6,083 nucleotides of DNA from an uncultured Clostridia bacterium. Its GTDB lineage: Bacteria; Bacillota; Clostridia; Oscillospirales; Ruminococcaceae. The notes beneath the pieces are model-generated. The model did not search any database, had not been told where the DNA came from, and saw only the letters and a program-made list of their open reading frames with translations. Below are positions 1 to 5,465 of this stretch, in pieces. The stretch lies in contig CAMGJS010000066.1 of assembly GCA_946056455.1 (NCBI GenBank), positions 1 through 6,083 on the forward strand, written 5' to 3'. Position 1 is the first letter of the stretch. Each line of letters opens with the position of its first letter. A program made the position numbers and the translations under genes.

Positions 1-530
1 TAAAGGGAGTAAGTATTCCTTACGGCGAGGGAAACATTGAAATGCAGGTTTTTGTTGCCAAGGATAACTCAAAGCAGAACGCTGTTGAGATATTCAATAA
101 AATGAGCGAAGAAGAAAAATCGGAGCTTATCTCTTCTCTTGACAAAGCAGGCGGAGAGGAACTTTCTATCCTTGCAATACCGAAATTTACCTTTGAGACC
201 GATACATTCTCCGTCAAGGATATACTCGTATCTCTCGGAGTAAAGGACGCCTTTTCGGAATACGACGCAAACCTTTCGGGTATTGCCGAGCTTCCCCCCG
301 AAAGAAACCTTTATGTCAGCGATGTTCTTCACAAGGCGAAGGTTGAAGTTGACGAAAGCGGAACAAAAGCAGCAGCGGCAACTGTTGTTGTGGTGACCGA
401 ATGTTGTATGGCGGTAGAACCGCAGGAAACAAAGGAATTTATTGCCGACGAGCCCTTTGTCTTTACAATAAGGGACAGAAAATCTGGCACAATTCTCTTT
501 CTGGGAACAATAAGCAATCTGTCGAAATAA
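1..530 (+). CDS. Serpin (serine/cysteine protease inhibitor), C-terminal part, 5' end outside window
   Basis: This is the C-terminal part of a serpin, a suicide inhibitor that traps a target protease after cleavage of its reactive centre loop. The frame is open to the left edge, and the residues before the first ATG (base 42) read like serpin core (IPYGEGNIEMQVFVAKD). ATG 42 is therefore probably internal and the gene starts upstream. Numbering from that Met: the strand PKFTFET (47-53) is followed by a helix and LGVKDAF (65-71), the breach-region LHKAKVEVDESGT (96-108), an Ala-rich hinge (110-113) and the C-terminal IADEPFVFTI (134-143). The last segment is close to the serpin signature, with Glu where Arg/Lys/His/Gln/Ser is usual. 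Thr at P14 and four Ala at P12-P9 are typical of inhibitory serpins. Counting from the hinge Gly puts Cys121 at P1 and Cys122 at P1'. No link to the downstream operon is visible. Family assignment is firm; the target protease and the presence of a secretion signal cannot be judged here. Confidence 0.93.
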   Translation, partial: KGVSIPYGEGNIEMQVFVAKDNSKQNAVEIFNKMSEEEKSELISSLDKAGGEELSILAIPKFTFETDTFSVKDILVSLGVKDAFSEYDANLSGIAELPPERNLYVSDVLHKAKVEVDESGTKAAAATVVVVTECCMAVEPQETKEFIADEPFVFTIRDRKSGTILFLGTISNLSK

Positions 531-536
531 AAAGAA

Positions 537-606
537 TTGTAACTATTTTGTAGCTTTTTCAGAGATTTGTAATAAAACTGTAATCTCAAAGCTATTGAAT
601 TGTAAC
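537..606 (+). repeat. Five TTGTAA-like direct repeats with 11-bp phasing (Pho-box-like)
   Basis: Near-identical heptamers occur at 537-543 (TTGTAAC), 548-554 (TTGTAGC), 567-573 (TTGTAAT), 578-584 (CTGTAAT) and 600-606 (TTGTAAC). Start-to-start spacings are 11, 19, 11 and 22 bases, so three of the four gaps are 11 or 22, about one helical turn or two. The pair at 567-584 is two heptamers separated by AAAA. This is the architecture of the PhoB/PhoP-type box (heptamer, 4 bases, heptamer), although the heptamers differ from the enterobacterial CTGTCAT. Binding by a PhoP-like OmpR-family regulator is an inference. The spacing pattern is directly seen. Confidence 0.4.
550..595 (+). other. Imperfect hairpin in serpin 3' untranslated region
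   Basis: TAGCTTT (551-557) pairs with AAAGCTA (588-594), and GAGATT (562-567) pairs with AATCTC (582-587). This leaves a 4-base bulge (558-561) and a 14-base loop. The fold starts about 20 bases after the serpin stop codon. No U-run follows it, so it is not a standard intrinsic terminator. It could be a 3' stabilising structure or only a by-product of the repeats it overlaps. Confidence 0.4.
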
Positions 607-617
607 CTTTTAGGTGT

Positions 618-623
618 TAGAAT
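618..623 (+). promoter_or_regulatory. Candidate -10 element downstream of the TTGTAA repeats
   Basis: TAGAAT resembles the sigma-A -10 consensus and begins 11 bases after the last TTGTAAC repeat (600-606). No good -35 hexamer lies at the right distance. This is the pattern of an activator-dependent promoter in which the regulator's direct repeats occupy the -35 region. Transcription would start near base 630 and run into the terminator at 685-720, giving an RNA of about 90 nt. The element is weak on its own. Confidence 0.3.
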
Positions 624-627
624 AATT

Positions 628-720
628 ACAGACGGGAAGGAGAACCCCGTTAAGTCTTATTTGTCATATCACATACTCTTCAAAGCAAAAACGCCTGTCT
701 GTCAAGACGGGCGTTTTTGT
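628..720 (+). ncRNA. Candidate short structured RNA or attenuator ending in an intrinsic terminator
   Basis: If transcription starts near 630 (candidate -10 at 618-623), the product is about 90 nt and ends at the terminator at 685-720. ACGGG (632-636) can pair with CCCGT (646-650), which puts an AAGGAG motif in the loop. The same 5' segment (628-636) can instead pair over 9 bp with CCTGTCTGT (694-702), the 5' arm of the terminator. The two folds exclude each other, as in attenuators. No credible ORF follows the AAGGAG motif: the only in-range option is a 23-codon TTG-initiated frame about 20 bases away. I do not recognise a known RNA family. Readthrough would lead towards the regulator gene, but that gene also has promoters of its own. 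Confidence 0.3.
685..720 (+). terminator. Rho-independent terminator
   Basis: ACGCCTGTCT (691-700) pairs with AGACGGGCGT (705-714) around the tetraloop GTCA, with one G-T wobble. Flanking AAAA/TTTT extends the stem to about 16 bp. The 3' side runs into TTTTTGTCATTTTT. It lies 155 bases after the serpin stop, so it ends either the serpin transcript or the short RNA proposed just upstream. It insulates the threonine operon from the serpin. Confidence 0.85.
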
Positions 721-757
721 CATTTTTGATAAAATATCCCGATATATACAATGTTTT

Positions 758-766
758 TGGTATAAT
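758..766 (+). promoter_or_regulatory. Candidate extended -10 promoter upstream of the regulator gene
   Basis: TGGTATAAT is a perfect TATAAT preceded by TGN, an extended -10 that can work without a -35. No convincing -35 hexamer is seen 16-18 bases upstream. Transcription would begin near 773, about 70 bases before the regulator's start codon. It may act in tandem with the promoter at 773-802. Confidence 0.45.
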
Positions 767-772
767 TAACAG

Positions 773-802
773 TTGACTTGACAAGGTGTTTTATGATAAA
801 AT
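773..802 (+). promoter_or_regulatory. Candidate sigma-A promoter for the regulator-hom-thrB operon
   Basis: TTGACT (773-778) and TAAAAT (797-802) are separated by 18 bases. The TTGACA at 778-783 would leave only 13 bases to this -10, so the first hexamer is preferred. The predicted start near 809 falls inside the palindrome at 802-822, the usual place for a repressor operator. Confidence 0.5.
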
Positions 803-822
803 TGTATTTGTCTTAAATACAA
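802..822 (+). promoter_or_regulatory. 21-bp palindrome, candidate repressor operator
   Basis: TTGTATTT (802-809) and AAATACAA (815-822) are perfect 8-bp inverted repeats around GTCTT. The palindrome touches the candidate -10 (797-802) and spans the expected transcription start. It ends 22 bases before the ATG of an HTH-ACT regulator gene. Position and symmetry suggest an operator, possibly for autoregulation and threonine control of the operon. The low GC makes a functional RNA hairpin less likely. The binding protein is inferred. Confidence 0.5.
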
Positions 823-844
823 CTGTTTATAGGGGGTGAACATT

Positions 845-1297
845 ATGCCGAAGGAAACGGCAGGGAGCAGTTTCATTGTCGTCGATTCGTGCGTATTGCC
901 CGAAATATTTGAAAAGGTTCTTCTTGTAAAAAAGCTTATTGCCTCGGGGGAGGAAAAGAGTTCCGCGTCTGCTTGCAAGGCGGTGGGAATATCACGCAGT
1001 GCTTTTTACAAGTATAAGGACTATGTTTACTCGTATGAAGAAAAGTTCACGCAGAGGATAATTTCCATCTATACCGTTCTGCGCGATGAGCCTGGGGTAC
1101 TGGCGGGGTTTATATCACATCTTCATTCTTTGAACGCAAATATTCTGACAGTCAATCAGAGTATTCCCGTTGACAGCGTTGCGTCGGTAACGATTTCTTT
1201 AAGACTTACCGAAAATTCGCAGGATATTGTGGGACTAAAAAACATTCTCTCAAGGCTGAGAGGCGTTGTTGAATTGAAAATAATTTCAGGAGAGTAG
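845..1297 (+). CDS. HTH-ACT domain transcriptional regulator, PheB/ThrR family
   Basis: This is a 150-aa protein of the PheB (ACT-domain) family. A helix-turn-helix-like segment sits at about residues 38-60 (ASACKAVGISRSAFYKYKD), and a C-terminal ACT domain at about 73-148 begins ISIYTVLRDEPGVLAGFISH, with the Pro-Gly turn typical of amino-acid-binding ACT folds. From memory, a Bacillus subtilis member of this family represses the threonine operon (ThrR). Lying 10 bases upstream of hom, this protein is likely the local threonine- or homoserine-pathway regulator. The start is set at ATG 845, not GTG 836: AGGGGGTGA (831-839), one base from the ideal AGGAGGTGA, is spaced 5 bases from the ATG, while the GTG lies inside that ribosome site. 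The candidate operator at 802-822 would fit autoregulation. Family assignment is firm; the effector is inferred. Confidence 0.88.
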   Translation: MPKETAGSSFIVVDSCVLPEIFEKVLLVKKLIASGEEKSSASACKAVGISRSAFYKYKDYVYSYEEKFTQRIISIYTVLRDEPGVLAGFISHLHSLNANILTVNQSIPVDSVASVTISLRLTENSQDIVGLKNILSRLRGVVELKIISGE

Positions 1298-1307
1298 GAT
1301 ATATTTT

Positions 1308-2522
1308 ATGATGAAAATAGCAGTTTTAGGTTTCGGAGTTGTCGGTTCGGGAACGGTTGAGCTTTTCTACCGCAACAAGGACAGTATAATAAAAAAAGCA
1401 GGAAAAGACCTTGACATAAAGTACATTTTAGATATAAGGGACTTTCCCGACAGCCCTTATGCAGATAAAATCGTCAAGGATATTGATGTAATTTTAAATG
1501 ATGACGAAGTAAAGCTTGTTGCCGAATGTATGGGCGGAGTGAAATTTGCCTACGGCTTTGTCAAGAGTTGTCTTCAAAAGGGCAAGAGCGTTGCTACTTC
1601 TAATAAAGAGCTTGTCGCACAAAAGGGCGCTGAGCTTCTCTCAATAGCAAAAGAGAACAACTGCAACTTCTTCTTTGAGGCGTCCGTCGGCGGAGCGATA
1701 CCGATAATAAGACCTATGCACCAGTGCCTTGCCGCAAACGAGATAAGCGCTGTTGCAGGAATTTTAAACGGCACGACAAACTTTATCCTCACAAAGATGA
1801 TAGAAGAAAAAATGCCCTTTGACGAGGCTCTTTCCTTGGCACAGAAATTAGGCTATGCTGAGTCCGACCCGACAGCAGATGTAGAAGGACTTGACGCTTG
1901 CAGAAAAATCTGTATCTTATCGTCTTTGGCATTCGGCAAGCATATCTACCCCGACAGCGTTCACACCGAGGGTATCTCTGCAATAACTGTAAGAGATATT
2001 GCGGACGCTAAAAAGTGGGGCGGAGAGGTAAAGCTTATAGGTTCAACAAAGAAGCTCGACAACGGCAAGATAATGACCTTGGTTGCTCCTCACTTTGTAT
2101 GCAGAGGTAATCTTATTTCCTCCGTCAGCGATGTTTTCAACGCTATTATGGTTTCGGGCGACGCTATCGACAAGGCTATGTTCTATGGCAGAGGAGCAGG
2201 AAAGTTCCCGACAGCGAGCGCAGTTGTCGCCGACATTATTGATATGGCTAAGGCAAGCGGAACAAGCATTTCTCAGGTGTGGGAGGAAGCAGAGGACAAT
2301 TCTTTCCTTGAAAATATTGAAAACAATAAGGTTGAGATGTATGTCCGCATAAAGACGGATAAAGAAAGCATTGAAAAGGTATTCTCAGGCGTTGATTTCA
2401 TATCCGAAGAAAACGGCGAGCTTTCGTTTGTAACACCTTGCCTTTCTGAAAAAGAGATTGACGAAAAGCTTTCACAAATCGGCGCAGAGGTTGTTTCAAG
2501 AATAAGAGTTCTTGATATATAA
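1308..2522 (+). CDS. hom: Homoserine dehydrogenase
   Basis: This enzyme reduces aspartate 4-semialdehyde to homoserine with NAD(P)H in the cytoplasm, the branch point to threonine and methionine. The 404-aa protein opens with a Rossmann motif, GFGVVGSG (8-15). It has ATSNKELVA (96-104, conserved Lys100), EASVGGAIPII (124-134), NGTTNFIL (154-161) and a perfect family signature from Ala178 to Lys200 (AxxxG ... DPTADVEGLD ... K). The C-terminal ACT region (about 343-404) is shorter than in B. subtilis Hom (about 430 aa), so feedback control may be weaker or different. Start 1308 gives MMK and has a weak AGGA (1296-1299) 8 bases upstream, overlapping the regulator's stop; ATG 1311 is the alternative. 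It belongs to the regulator-hom-thrB operon, and thrB follows its stop directly. There is no aspartokinase fusion. Confidence 0.97.
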   Translation: MMKIAVLGFGVVGSGTVELFYRNKDSIIKKAGKDLDIKYILDIRDFPDSPYADKIVKDIDVILNDDEVKLVAECMGGVKFAYGFVKSCLQKGKSVATSNKELVAQKGAELLSIAKENNCNFFFEASVGGAIPIIRPMHQCLAANEISAVAGILNGTTNFILTKMIEEKMPFDEALSLAQKLGYAESDPTADVEGLDACRKICILSSLAFGKHIYPDSVHTEGISAITVRDIADAKKWGGEVKLIGSTKKLDNGKIMTLVAPHFVCRGNLISSVSDVFNAIMVSGDAIDKAMFYGRGAGKFPTASAVVADIIDMAKASGTSISQVWEEAEDNSFLENIENNKVEMYVRIKTDKESIEKVFSGVDFISEENGELSFVTPCLSEKEIDEKLSQIGAEVVSRIRVLDI

Positions 2523-2534
2523 ATGGTGAGCAGA

Positions 2535-3428
2535 ATGATTGATATAAGAATACCCGCAACAAGCGCAAATTTAGGAGCAGGCTTTGACGCACTCGGTCTT
2601 GCGCTTAACTACTATAACTATGTCAGAATGGAAGAAAGCGACAGGGCGGAGATTATTTCTCTTGACGGAACGGTTGTTCCGACGGACGAGAGCAACCTTA
2701 TCTATGCCTCGGCAAAATCGCTTTATGAAATATGCGGAAAAGATTTTAAAGGACTTCATATCGAGCAGACAAACAATATCCCGATGACAAGGGGCTTGGG
2801 CAGCAGCTCCGCTTGTATCATAGCAGGTCTTGCGGGGGCGAACAGGCTTATGGGCAATCTTCTTTCCCTTGACGAAATGGTAAATCTTTCGGCGCAGATA
2901 GAAGGTCACCCCGACAACACCGCGCCTGCACTCTTAGGCGGAATTGTCACCGCAGTCTTTGACGGCAAGGTCGTTCACTGGGTAAAGCAGGAGGTTCACC
3001 CCTCGTTGAAATTCGTTGTTATTATCCCCGATTTTGAGCTTAAAACAGAAAAGGCAAGAGCGTGTCTTCCCACAGAGGTTTCGCACAAGGACGCTGTCTA
3101 TAACCTTTCCCGTGCGGCGCTTTTTTCGGCAAGTCTTTTGACGGGCAAGTATGAAAATCTTCGCACCGCCGTTCACGATAAGCTTCACCAGCCCTACCGA
3201 ATGGAGCTTATCCCTCACGGAAGAGAAGTTTTTGACATTGCCTATTCTCTCGGAGCATACGCGTCATACCTCAGCGGAGCGGGTCCTTCAATAATGGCGA
3301 TAGTTGACGATGAGAATAGATATTTTACGGGAAAAATGAGATTTTCGGGTGACGACATAGGTCTTTCTTCGTGGCAGGTGAAAGGGGTTGGCATCGGCAA
3401 GGAGGGCACAACTATAACAGAGGTCTGA
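2535..3428 (+). CDS. thrB: Homoserine kinase (GHMP kinase family)
   Basis: This enzyme phosphorylates homoserine with ATP to O-phospho-L-homoserine, the substrate of threonine synthase. With start 2535 the protein is 297 aa, close to the usual length. It begins MIDIRIPATSANLGAGFDAL, the standard N-terminus of the family. The GHMP ATP-binding loop PMTRGLGSSSA is at 83-93, EGHPDNTAPALLGG at 123-136, and the C-terminal GHMP motif LSGAGPS at 246-252. An in-frame ATG at 2523 abuts the hom stop and adds four residues. I prefer 2535 because GGTGA (2525-2529) gives a ribosome site 5 bases before it and because of family N-termini. It is translationally close to hom, and a membrane-protein gene follows after one base. 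No thrC is adjacent, so threonine synthase must lie elsewhere in the genome or beyond this window. Confidence 0.96.
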   Translation: MIDIRIPATSANLGAGFDALGLALNYYNYVRMEESDRAEIISLDGTVVPTDESNLIYASAKSLYEICGKDFKGLHIEQTNNIPMTRGLGSSSACIIAGLAGANRLMGNLLSLDEMVNLSAQIEGHPDNTAPALLGGIVTAVFDGKVVHWVKQEVHPSLKFVVIIPDFELKTEKARACLPTEVSHKDAVYNLSRAALFSASLLTGKYENLRTAVHDKLHQPYRMELIPHGREVFDIAYSLGAYASYLSGAGPSIMAIVDDENRYFTGKMRFSGDDIGLSSWQVKGVGIGKEGTTITEV

Positions 3429-3429
3429 T

Positions 3430-3867
3430 ATGGAAGTTTTAATTCTTCTTATCCTTATAATCGTCCTTTGCCTTTGCCTCGGAATGAGCCCGTTGGGGAT
3501 ACTCTTCGGCTTTATCGCACTTCTTATTATCCTCACAGCACTTTGTATGCTGTTTTTCATCTTCAACATTTCAAGGATAATCGTTTCAAAAAAGGTGAAA
3601 GCAAAATTTGTGAGGGTAGATAAGTCCCCTAAAAGCAGGTTTGATGTGGCTTTCTATAAAGTCGGCGACGAGGAATACCCTTGCGCTTTTCCCTGCGAGC
3701 CGATGATGAAGTCGGCGCTTTATAAAGAGGAAAAGGAGATAAATGTCTGCCTTGACAAAAAATTCAACCATATTTATGACAGATACTCCGTTATAACCTG
3801 CTTTACAGGTTTTGTTTTCGGAGCGGTCATAATAGCGTCTGCAATAGCTATGTATATTATGAAATAA
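3430..3867 (+). CDS. Small membrane protein of unknown function, coupled to thrB
   Basis: This 145-aa protein is not recognised. Its very hydrophobic N-terminus could form two membrane segments (about 3-18 and 22-46) with a short turn at GMSP. It is followed by a basic stretch (SKKVKAKF, 53-60), a soluble domain of about 65 residues (about 55-120), and a third membrane segment (about 121-143). The soluble part, ending in VCLDKKFNHIYD, loosely resembles small beta-rich domains such as DUF3592-like proteins; that similarity is weak. Six cysteines fall in or near membrane segments and three in the soluble domain (Cys85, Cys89 and Cys107). The start follows the thrB stop after one base, and AGAGGT (3419-3424) is a fair ribosome site, so translational coupling is likely. 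It is last in the operon, just before a terminator. A link to amino-acid transport or sensing is only a guess from position. Confidence 0.8.
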   Translation: MEVLILLILIIVLCLCLGMSPLGILFGFIALLIILTALCMLFFIFNISRIIVSKKVKAKFVRVDKSPKSRFDVAFYKVGDEEYPCAFPCEPMMKSALYKEEKEINVCLDKKFNHIYDRYSVITCFTGFVFGAVIIASAIAMYIMK

Positions 3868-3896
3868 AGGGTACCGAGATTTTTCGGTACCCTTTT
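3866..3896. terminator. Intrinsic terminator between convergent operons, probably bidirectional
   Basis: AAAGGGTACCGA (3866-3877) pairs perfectly with TCGGTACCCTTT (3884-3895) around the loop GATTTT, giving a 12-bp stem. A T-run follows on the plus strand (3893-3896). On the minus strand the hairpin is followed by T-rich sequence (complement of the AATAAA region), so it can serve leuB too. It begins within the stop codon of the membrane protein and ends 4 bases short of the leuB stop. Confidence 0.87.
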
Positions 3897-3899
3897 GTG

Positions 3900-4970
3900 T
3901 CAGTTTATTTTTTCTCTGACCTTTTCTCCCATTTCCTTGCAGGAAAGCTCAGTCATTCCATCGGACATTATATCCGCCGTTCTGAAACCTTTATCCAGCG
4001 TTTCCTCAACGGCTTTTTCTATGCTGTCAGCCTCTTTCTGCATATCAAACGAGTATCTCAGCATCATAGAGGCTGAAAGAATTGTCGCTAAGGGATTTGC
4101 TTTTCCCGTTCCTGCTATGTCGGGAGCAGAGCCGTGAACAGGCTCATAAAGTCCCAGGGAAGTTCCCGAAAGGCTTGCACTCGGCAACATTCCAAGAGAA
4201 CCGCTTATCATACTTGCCTCGTCCGACAAAATATCGCCGAAGAGATTTTCCGTGACGATAACATCAAACTGAGCAGGGTTGTGAACAAGCTGCATAGCGC
4301 AGTTGTCAACAAACATATCACTGTATTCGATGTCAGGGTTTTCTGCTGATATTCTGTGTGCGATTTCTCGCCACAGCCTTGAACTGTCAAGCACATTCGC
4401 CTTATCGACAGAGCATACCTTGCCTCTGCGTTTTCTTGCCATATCGAATGCGACTTTCACAATGCGCTCTATTTCATAATCGCTGTAAGACATTGTATCG
4501 TAGGCGGTTTTTATGTTGCCTTTAACGAATGTTTCACGCTTGCCGAAGTACGCTCCGCCTATCAGCTCTCTTACTATTAAAAGGTCGGGAGCGTTCTTTT
4601 CCGCATTCTTCAACGGACAGGCATCTGCAAGAGCAGGGAACAGCTTTGCAGGCCGAAGGTTCGCAAAAAGACCAAGCTCCGAGCGGATTTTCAAAAGTCC
4701 TGCTTCGGGGCGAAGATTTCCCTTCATATTGTCCCACTTCGGACCTCCCACAGCGCCTAAAAGAACGCTGTCAGAATTTTTGCATACCTTTATCGTTTCA
4801 TCGGGCAGAGGAACTCCCGTTTCGTCAATGGCAATTCCGCCCATAAGAACTTCTGTAAAAATAAACTTGTGACCGTATTTTTCACCGATTTTTTCAAGTG
4901 TGAGCATAGCCTCGTCAACGATTTCGGGGCCTATTCCGTCACCTTTGATAACGGCAATTTTCTTTTCCAT
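3900..4970 (-). CDS. leuB: 3-isopropylmalate dehydrogenase
   Basis: This enzyme oxidises and decarboxylates 3-isopropylmalate to 2-ketoisocaproate precursor with NAD+, the third committed step of leucine synthesis. The 356-aa length is normal. It has KGDGIGPEI (9-17), the substrate-binding RPEAGLLKIRSELG (87-100), GGAYFGKRE with catalytic Tyr141, SVDKANVL with Lys190, metal-binding Asp in VDN (222) and GDILSDEAS (246 and 250), and GSAPDIAGTGKANP (280-293). The Asp284 in that last motif is the residue linked to NAD+ preference. Start: ATG at 4970, with AGGCGGTGA (4976-4984) as ribosome site 5 bases away. The in-frame GTG at 4979 lies inside that site and is rejected. It is last in leuC-leuD-leuB, 12 bases after leuD, whose stop overlaps the ribosome site. 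Confidence 0.97.
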   Translation of the reverse strand: MEKKIAVIKGDGIGPEIVDEAMLTLEKIGEKYGHKFIFTEVLMGGIAIDETGVPLPDETIKVCKNSDSVLLGAVGGPKWDNMKGNLRPEAGLLKIRSELGLFANLRPAKLFPALADACPLKNAEKNAPDLLIVRELIGGAYFGKRETFVKGNIKTAYDTMSYSDYEIERIVKVAFDMARKRRGKVCSVDKANVLDSSRLWREIAHRISAENPDIEYSDMFVDNCAMQLVHNPAQFDVIVTENLFGDILSDEASMISGSLGMLPSASLSGTSLGLYEPVHGSAPDIAGTGKANPLATILSASMMLRYSFDMQKEADSIEKAVEETLDKGFRTADIMSDGMTELSCKEMGEKVREKIN

Positions 4971-4982
4971 ACTCTTCACCGC

Positions 4983-5465
4983 CTATTTCTTTATCGACTT
5001 CAAAAGTCCGCCCGAAGTGATAATATTTTTTATAAAATCGGGGAACGGTTCTGCCTTGTAGCTTTTGTTTTTTGTGAGATTTTTTATCTCTCCGCTGTCA
5101 AAGTCCACAGAGATTTTATCTCCGCTTTCGGCGTCCTCGACAGCCTCTTTGCACTCCATTATCGGAAGACCTATATTTATTGCGTTGCGGTAGAAAATCC
5201 GTGCAAAGTCCTTTGCGATAACCAAAGAAATTCCGCTTGCCTTTATAGCAAGTGGTGCGTGCTCTCTTGAAGAACCGCAACCGAAGTTGCTTCCGCCCAC
5301 AATAATATCTCCCTTATTTACCTTTTTTACAAAGTCGGCGTCAATATCTTCCATACAATGTGAGGCAAGCTCCTTTTCATCGGCGGAATTAAGGTATCTT
5401 GCAGGAATTATTACATCGGTGTCTACATTATTTCCGTACTTGTGAACATACCCTTCAGCATTCAT
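4983..5465 (-). CDS. leuD: 3-isopropylmalate dehydratase small subunit
   Basis: This is the swivelling small subunit of isopropylmalate isomerase. With LeuC it converts 2-isopropylmalate to 3-isopropylmalate through an aconitase-like dehydration and rehydration. The 160-aa length is the short LeuD/HacB-type form common in clostridia and archaea, not the roughly 200-aa proteobacterial form. It has [14 protein letters not shown] (12-25), the hallmark [14 protein letters not shown] (58-71), and [12 protein letters not shown] (90-101). The ATG at 5465 lies upstream of the leuC stop codon, so the two genes overlap by 11 bases in different frames. GGGAGG (5475-5480) is spaced 9 bases from the ATG, inside leuC. 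The overlap suits coupled translation of two subunits needed in equal amounts. Confidence 0.96.
   Translation of the reverse strand: MNAEGYVHKYGNNVDTDVIIPARYLNSADEKELASHCMEDIDADFVKKVNKGDIIVGGSNFGCGSSREHAPLAIKASGISLVIAKDFARIFYRNAINIGLPIMECKEAVEDAESGDKISVDFDSGEIKNLTKNKSYKAEPFPDFIKNIITSGGLLKSIKK

Noticed and set aside
42..530. Complete 162-aa protein starting at ATG 42
   Set aside because: The frame is open to the window edge and the upstream residues match serpin core, so this ATG is internal.
660..730. Short TTG-initiated ORF (about 23 codons) downstream of AAGGAG
   Set aside because: The spacing from AAGGAG is about 20 bases, there is no other start codon, and the frame runs through the terminator hairpin.
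531..844. CRISPR array or mobile-element ends in the repeat-rich gap
   Set aside because: The repeats are only 6-7 bases with no unique spacers of fixed length, and no transposase, terminal inverted repeats or target duplication are seen.
766..978. Minus-strand 70-aa ORF across the operon promoter
   Set aside because: It overlaps the promoter and the start of the regulator gene, shows no recognisable domain and has no supporting ribosome site.
2571..2909. Minus-strand 112-aa ORF inside thrB
   Set aside because: It lies antisense to an unambiguous GHMP kinase and has no family features.
4513..4872. Plus-strand ORFs of 119 and 105 aa within leuB
   Set aside because: They are shadows of a certain leuB in the opposite strand, with low-complexity Ser/Arg-rich composition and no motif.
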